Source: Marinilabilia sp.
Lineage (GTDB): Bacteria > Bacteroidota > Bacteroidia > Bacteroidales > Marinilabiliaceae
DNA length: 32,557 nt
Assembly: GCF_016278715.1 (NCBI RefSeq)
Contig: NZ_JADQBH010000082.1
Coordinates: 1-32,557 of the forward strand
Direction of reading: 5' to 3'
Numbering within the stretch: position 1 is the first letter of the stretch; each line of letters starts with the position of its first letter. Under the pieces are notes generated by a model. It had not been told where the DNA came from and did no database searches. It was given only the letters and a program-made list of their open reading frames with translations. Made by a program: the position numbers and the translations under genes. Of this stretch, positions 30,971 through 32,557 are shown in pieces.

Positions 30971-31054
30971 GGGTTTTGGGTTTCGAGTTCTGAGTTTCGG
31001 TTTGTACGCTGGCGGTTCCCCCTTCAGGGGGTCAGGGGGTATACGAAGGGGGAG
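30971..31054. repeat. 84-bp direct repeat, copy 2
   Basis: Second copy of the block at 30802-30885, same orientation, one mismatch. Its near-identity against the degenerate surroundings indicates a recent duplication or gene conversion. Confidence 0.9.
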
Positions 31055-31314
31055 GATGAGTTGAGGGTTTTGATTTTTGAGTTTTGGGTTAAAAACTAAA
31101 GAAACCAAACTCGTAGGGGCGCACAGACGTGCATCTAACCTTACAATACAAAGTTTTTGGTTTTGAGTTGAGGATTTTTGGTTTCGGGTTTTGCGTTTTG
31201 TAAATTGCTATAACTCTCTTTTTCTCCACAGACTACTGACTTAAAACTTCTAACACATTTTCTTTTAGCGAAAAAATCCATAAATTCACGGCCACAAACC
31301 CAAAACCCAACATT

Positions 31315-32442
31315 GTGTCTGACAAACAACTACAGCACCGCATAGCCCTCAGTCTCATCAAGGGAATCGGGCCCAAACTGGCACGTAACCTCATTGCCTA
31401 TCTGGGGTCTGAATCGGCACTTTTCGAGGAGAAAATTCCCACTCTGGCCAAAGTGCCGGGAATCGGGCCGGCTCTGAATCAACTTCTTCTGAACATCGAT
31501 CGCAAAGAACTGTTAAAACGGGCCGATCAGGAACTGTTATTTATTGAAAAACACAGGCTCACCGCCCTGTTCTTTTCGGATGGGCAATACCCGGGTCGTT
31601 TGTCCTTCTGCGAAGACGCACCGCTGATGCTCTACCTCCATGGCCAGCAATGCCACACCGCCCAGCGCATGATTGGAATTGTAGGCACACGCACACCCTC
31701 GGATGAGGGCATCGATTACTGTGAAAAACTGGTGAGCGACCTGGCTGTTCGGCATCCCGGAACCGTTGTTGTAAGCGGACTGGCCTACGGTGTGGATATT
31801 TGTGCACACAAAGCAGCCCTGAAAAACGGGTTGCCAACGATTGGAGTGCTGGCTCACGGACTGGACCGCATCTATCCGTCGATGCACCGGAACACTGCCA
31901 AAGAAATGATGGAGAACGGAGCTTTAATGACCGAATTCATCAGTGAAACGGTGCCCGACAAATTTAATTTCGTGCAGCGCAACCGCATCATTGCCGGACT
32001 CTCGGATGCTCTGATTGTGATACAATCGGCCCGAAAAGGTGGTGCGCTCATCACTGCAGAACTGGCACGCGATTACAACCGCGACGTACTGGCATTTCCG
32101 GGTCGGCCGGGTGACACCTATTCTGCCGGTTGCAACTACCTGATAAAATCGAACATCGCCGCTCTCATCGAATCGGTGGAAGATCTGGAGTACGCACTGG
32201 GCTGGGATACCAATAAAAGAAAAGCCACACCTGTTCAGGGTAATCTTTTTGCCACAATCGAAACAAAAGATCAACAACTCATCATGGAAAGTCTCATTGA
32301 AGAACAGGAGATGAATCTGAACCTGCTAAGTCTCAAATGTGCCATGCCCATCAGTAAATTGTCCGCAACCCTTTTGGATTTAGAGTTCAAAGGACTGGTG
32401 AAAAGTAAGCCCGGAGGTATTTACAGGGTGGTGATGACGTGA
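31315..32442 (+). CDS. dprA: DNA-processing protein DprA (Smf)
   Basis: This 375-residue protein binds incoming single-stranded DNA and loads RecA during natural transformation (family role, cytoplasmic). Visible parts: an N-terminal helix-hairpin-helix-like region (KGIGP at 16-20, PGIGP at 48-52); the Rossmann-like DprA core at about 80-290 with GIVGTRTPSDEG (121-132), SGLAYGVDICAHKAAL (154-169), AHGLDRIYP (180-188), FVQRNRIIAGLSDALIVIQS (219-238), GGALITAELA (242-251) and FPG (261-263); and a C-terminal winged-helix region at about 315-375. The start is GTG at 31315: no in-frame ATG fits and the conserved N-terminus begins right there. Length is normal for the family. Competence in this organism cannot be concluded, since dprA is widespread in non-transformable bacteria too. 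Confidence 0.95.
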   Translation: MSDKQLQHRIALSLIKGIGPKLARNLIAYLGSESALFEEKIPTLAKVPGIGPALNQLLLNIDRKELLKRADQELLFIEKHRLTALFFSDGQYPGRLSFCEDAPLMLYLHGQQCHTAQRMIGIVGTRTPSDEGIDYCEKLVSDLAVRHPGTVVVSGLAYGVDICAHKAALKNGLPTIGVLAHGLDRIYPSMHRNTAKEMMENGALMTEFISETVPDKFNFVQRNRIIAGLSDALIVIQSARKGGALITAELARDYNRDVLAFPGRPGDTYSAGCNYLIKSNIAALIESVEDLEYALGWDTNKRKATPVQGNLFATIETKDQQLIMESLIEEQEMNLNLLSLKCAMPISKLSATLLDLEFKGLVKSKPGGIYRVVMT

Positions 32443-32461
32443 GGCGCCCCGGCCCACTAAA

Positions 32462-32476
32462 TCCCCCCAAAGGGGA
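32462..32476 (+). terminator. Possible short terminator hairpin after dprA
   Basis: TCCCC (32462-32466) pairs with GGGGA (32472-32476) across a 5-base loop, 20 bases after the dprA stop. No T-run follows on the plus strand (an A-run does), so it may be a repeat remnant and not a true terminator. The remaining bases to 32557 show no gene. Confidence 0.35.
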
Positions 32477-32557
32477 CTTAAAAAATAGCTGATTGATACC
32501 CCTTAGTGTCTTACTCCTTATATTCGTGTTTTTTTTGGCAAAATATTTTCCAATAAT

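Larger units (their letters stand above)
30740..31110. repeat. Degenerate heptameric tract, consensus near TTYYGRG
   Basis: Beginning in the last codons of the preceding gene, the sequence runs in 7-base steps: TTTTGGG, TTCCGGG, TATTGAG, TTTTGAG, TTTCGGT, later TTTCGAG, TTCTGAG and so on. It is interrupted by two copies of a block with CCCCCTTCAGGGGG hairpins. Traces recur at 31150-31205. The rest of the gap to 31314 is AT-rich, without a gene or a clear promoter for dprA. Confidence 0.8.

Overview
The window looks like chromosomal DNA of a free-living Bacteroidota bacterium, perhaps Marinilabiliales/Bacteroidales-like (the order is a guess). Four things support this: a giant surface protein ending in a type-B type IX secretion (T9SS) C-terminal domain, next to a PorP/SprF-family gene; several TAnnTTTG promoters, two with a TTG exactly 19 bases upstream; the Bacteroidota forms of FtsB/DivIC, Skp/OmpH and delta-1-pyrroline-5-carboxylate dehydrogenase; and intergenic repeats of kinds I associate with this phylum.

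Left part (1-4706, + strand): pruA, a strong terminator, then ftsB/divIC with a small membrane protein, then ompH/skp with a family 2 glycosyltransferase. These are ordinary housekeeping and envelope genes. Related palindromic repeats lie on both sides of the block: a decayed partial copy at 1-125 and two tandem copies at 4736-5249. A separate cluster of short perfect palindromes follows at 5296-5363.

Centre (5528-29017, - strand): one two-gene unit fills about 72% of the window. A roughly 7458-residue secreted adhesin is followed 48 bases later by a PorP/SprF-family protein. The adhesin reads, in order: signal peptide, Ig/PKD-like region, 41 SprB-type repeats, PKD-like domains, 19 repeats of about 83 residues, two PKD domains with WDFGDG motifs, and the T9SS sorting domain. 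The SprB array is a higher-order repeat: ten distinct modules recur in fixed order at periods of 901 and 919 residues, then 1313 where extra modules are present. Lone cysteines occur as complementary neighbours at the same phase in every higher-order copy.

Right part (29018-32557): about 1.1 kb without a convincing gene, holding a 7-nt-phased tract and an 11-nt-phased inverted array; then a small outer-membrane beta-barrel protein with a near-consensus promoter; about 0.4 kb of degenerate 7-nt repeats containing an 84-bp direct duplication; and dprA.

Working model (inference): the adhesin crosses the outer membrane by T9SS with help from the adjacent PorP/SprF-like partner and works in attachment or gliding. 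I see no mobile-element gene, CRISPR array, tRNA or rRNA.
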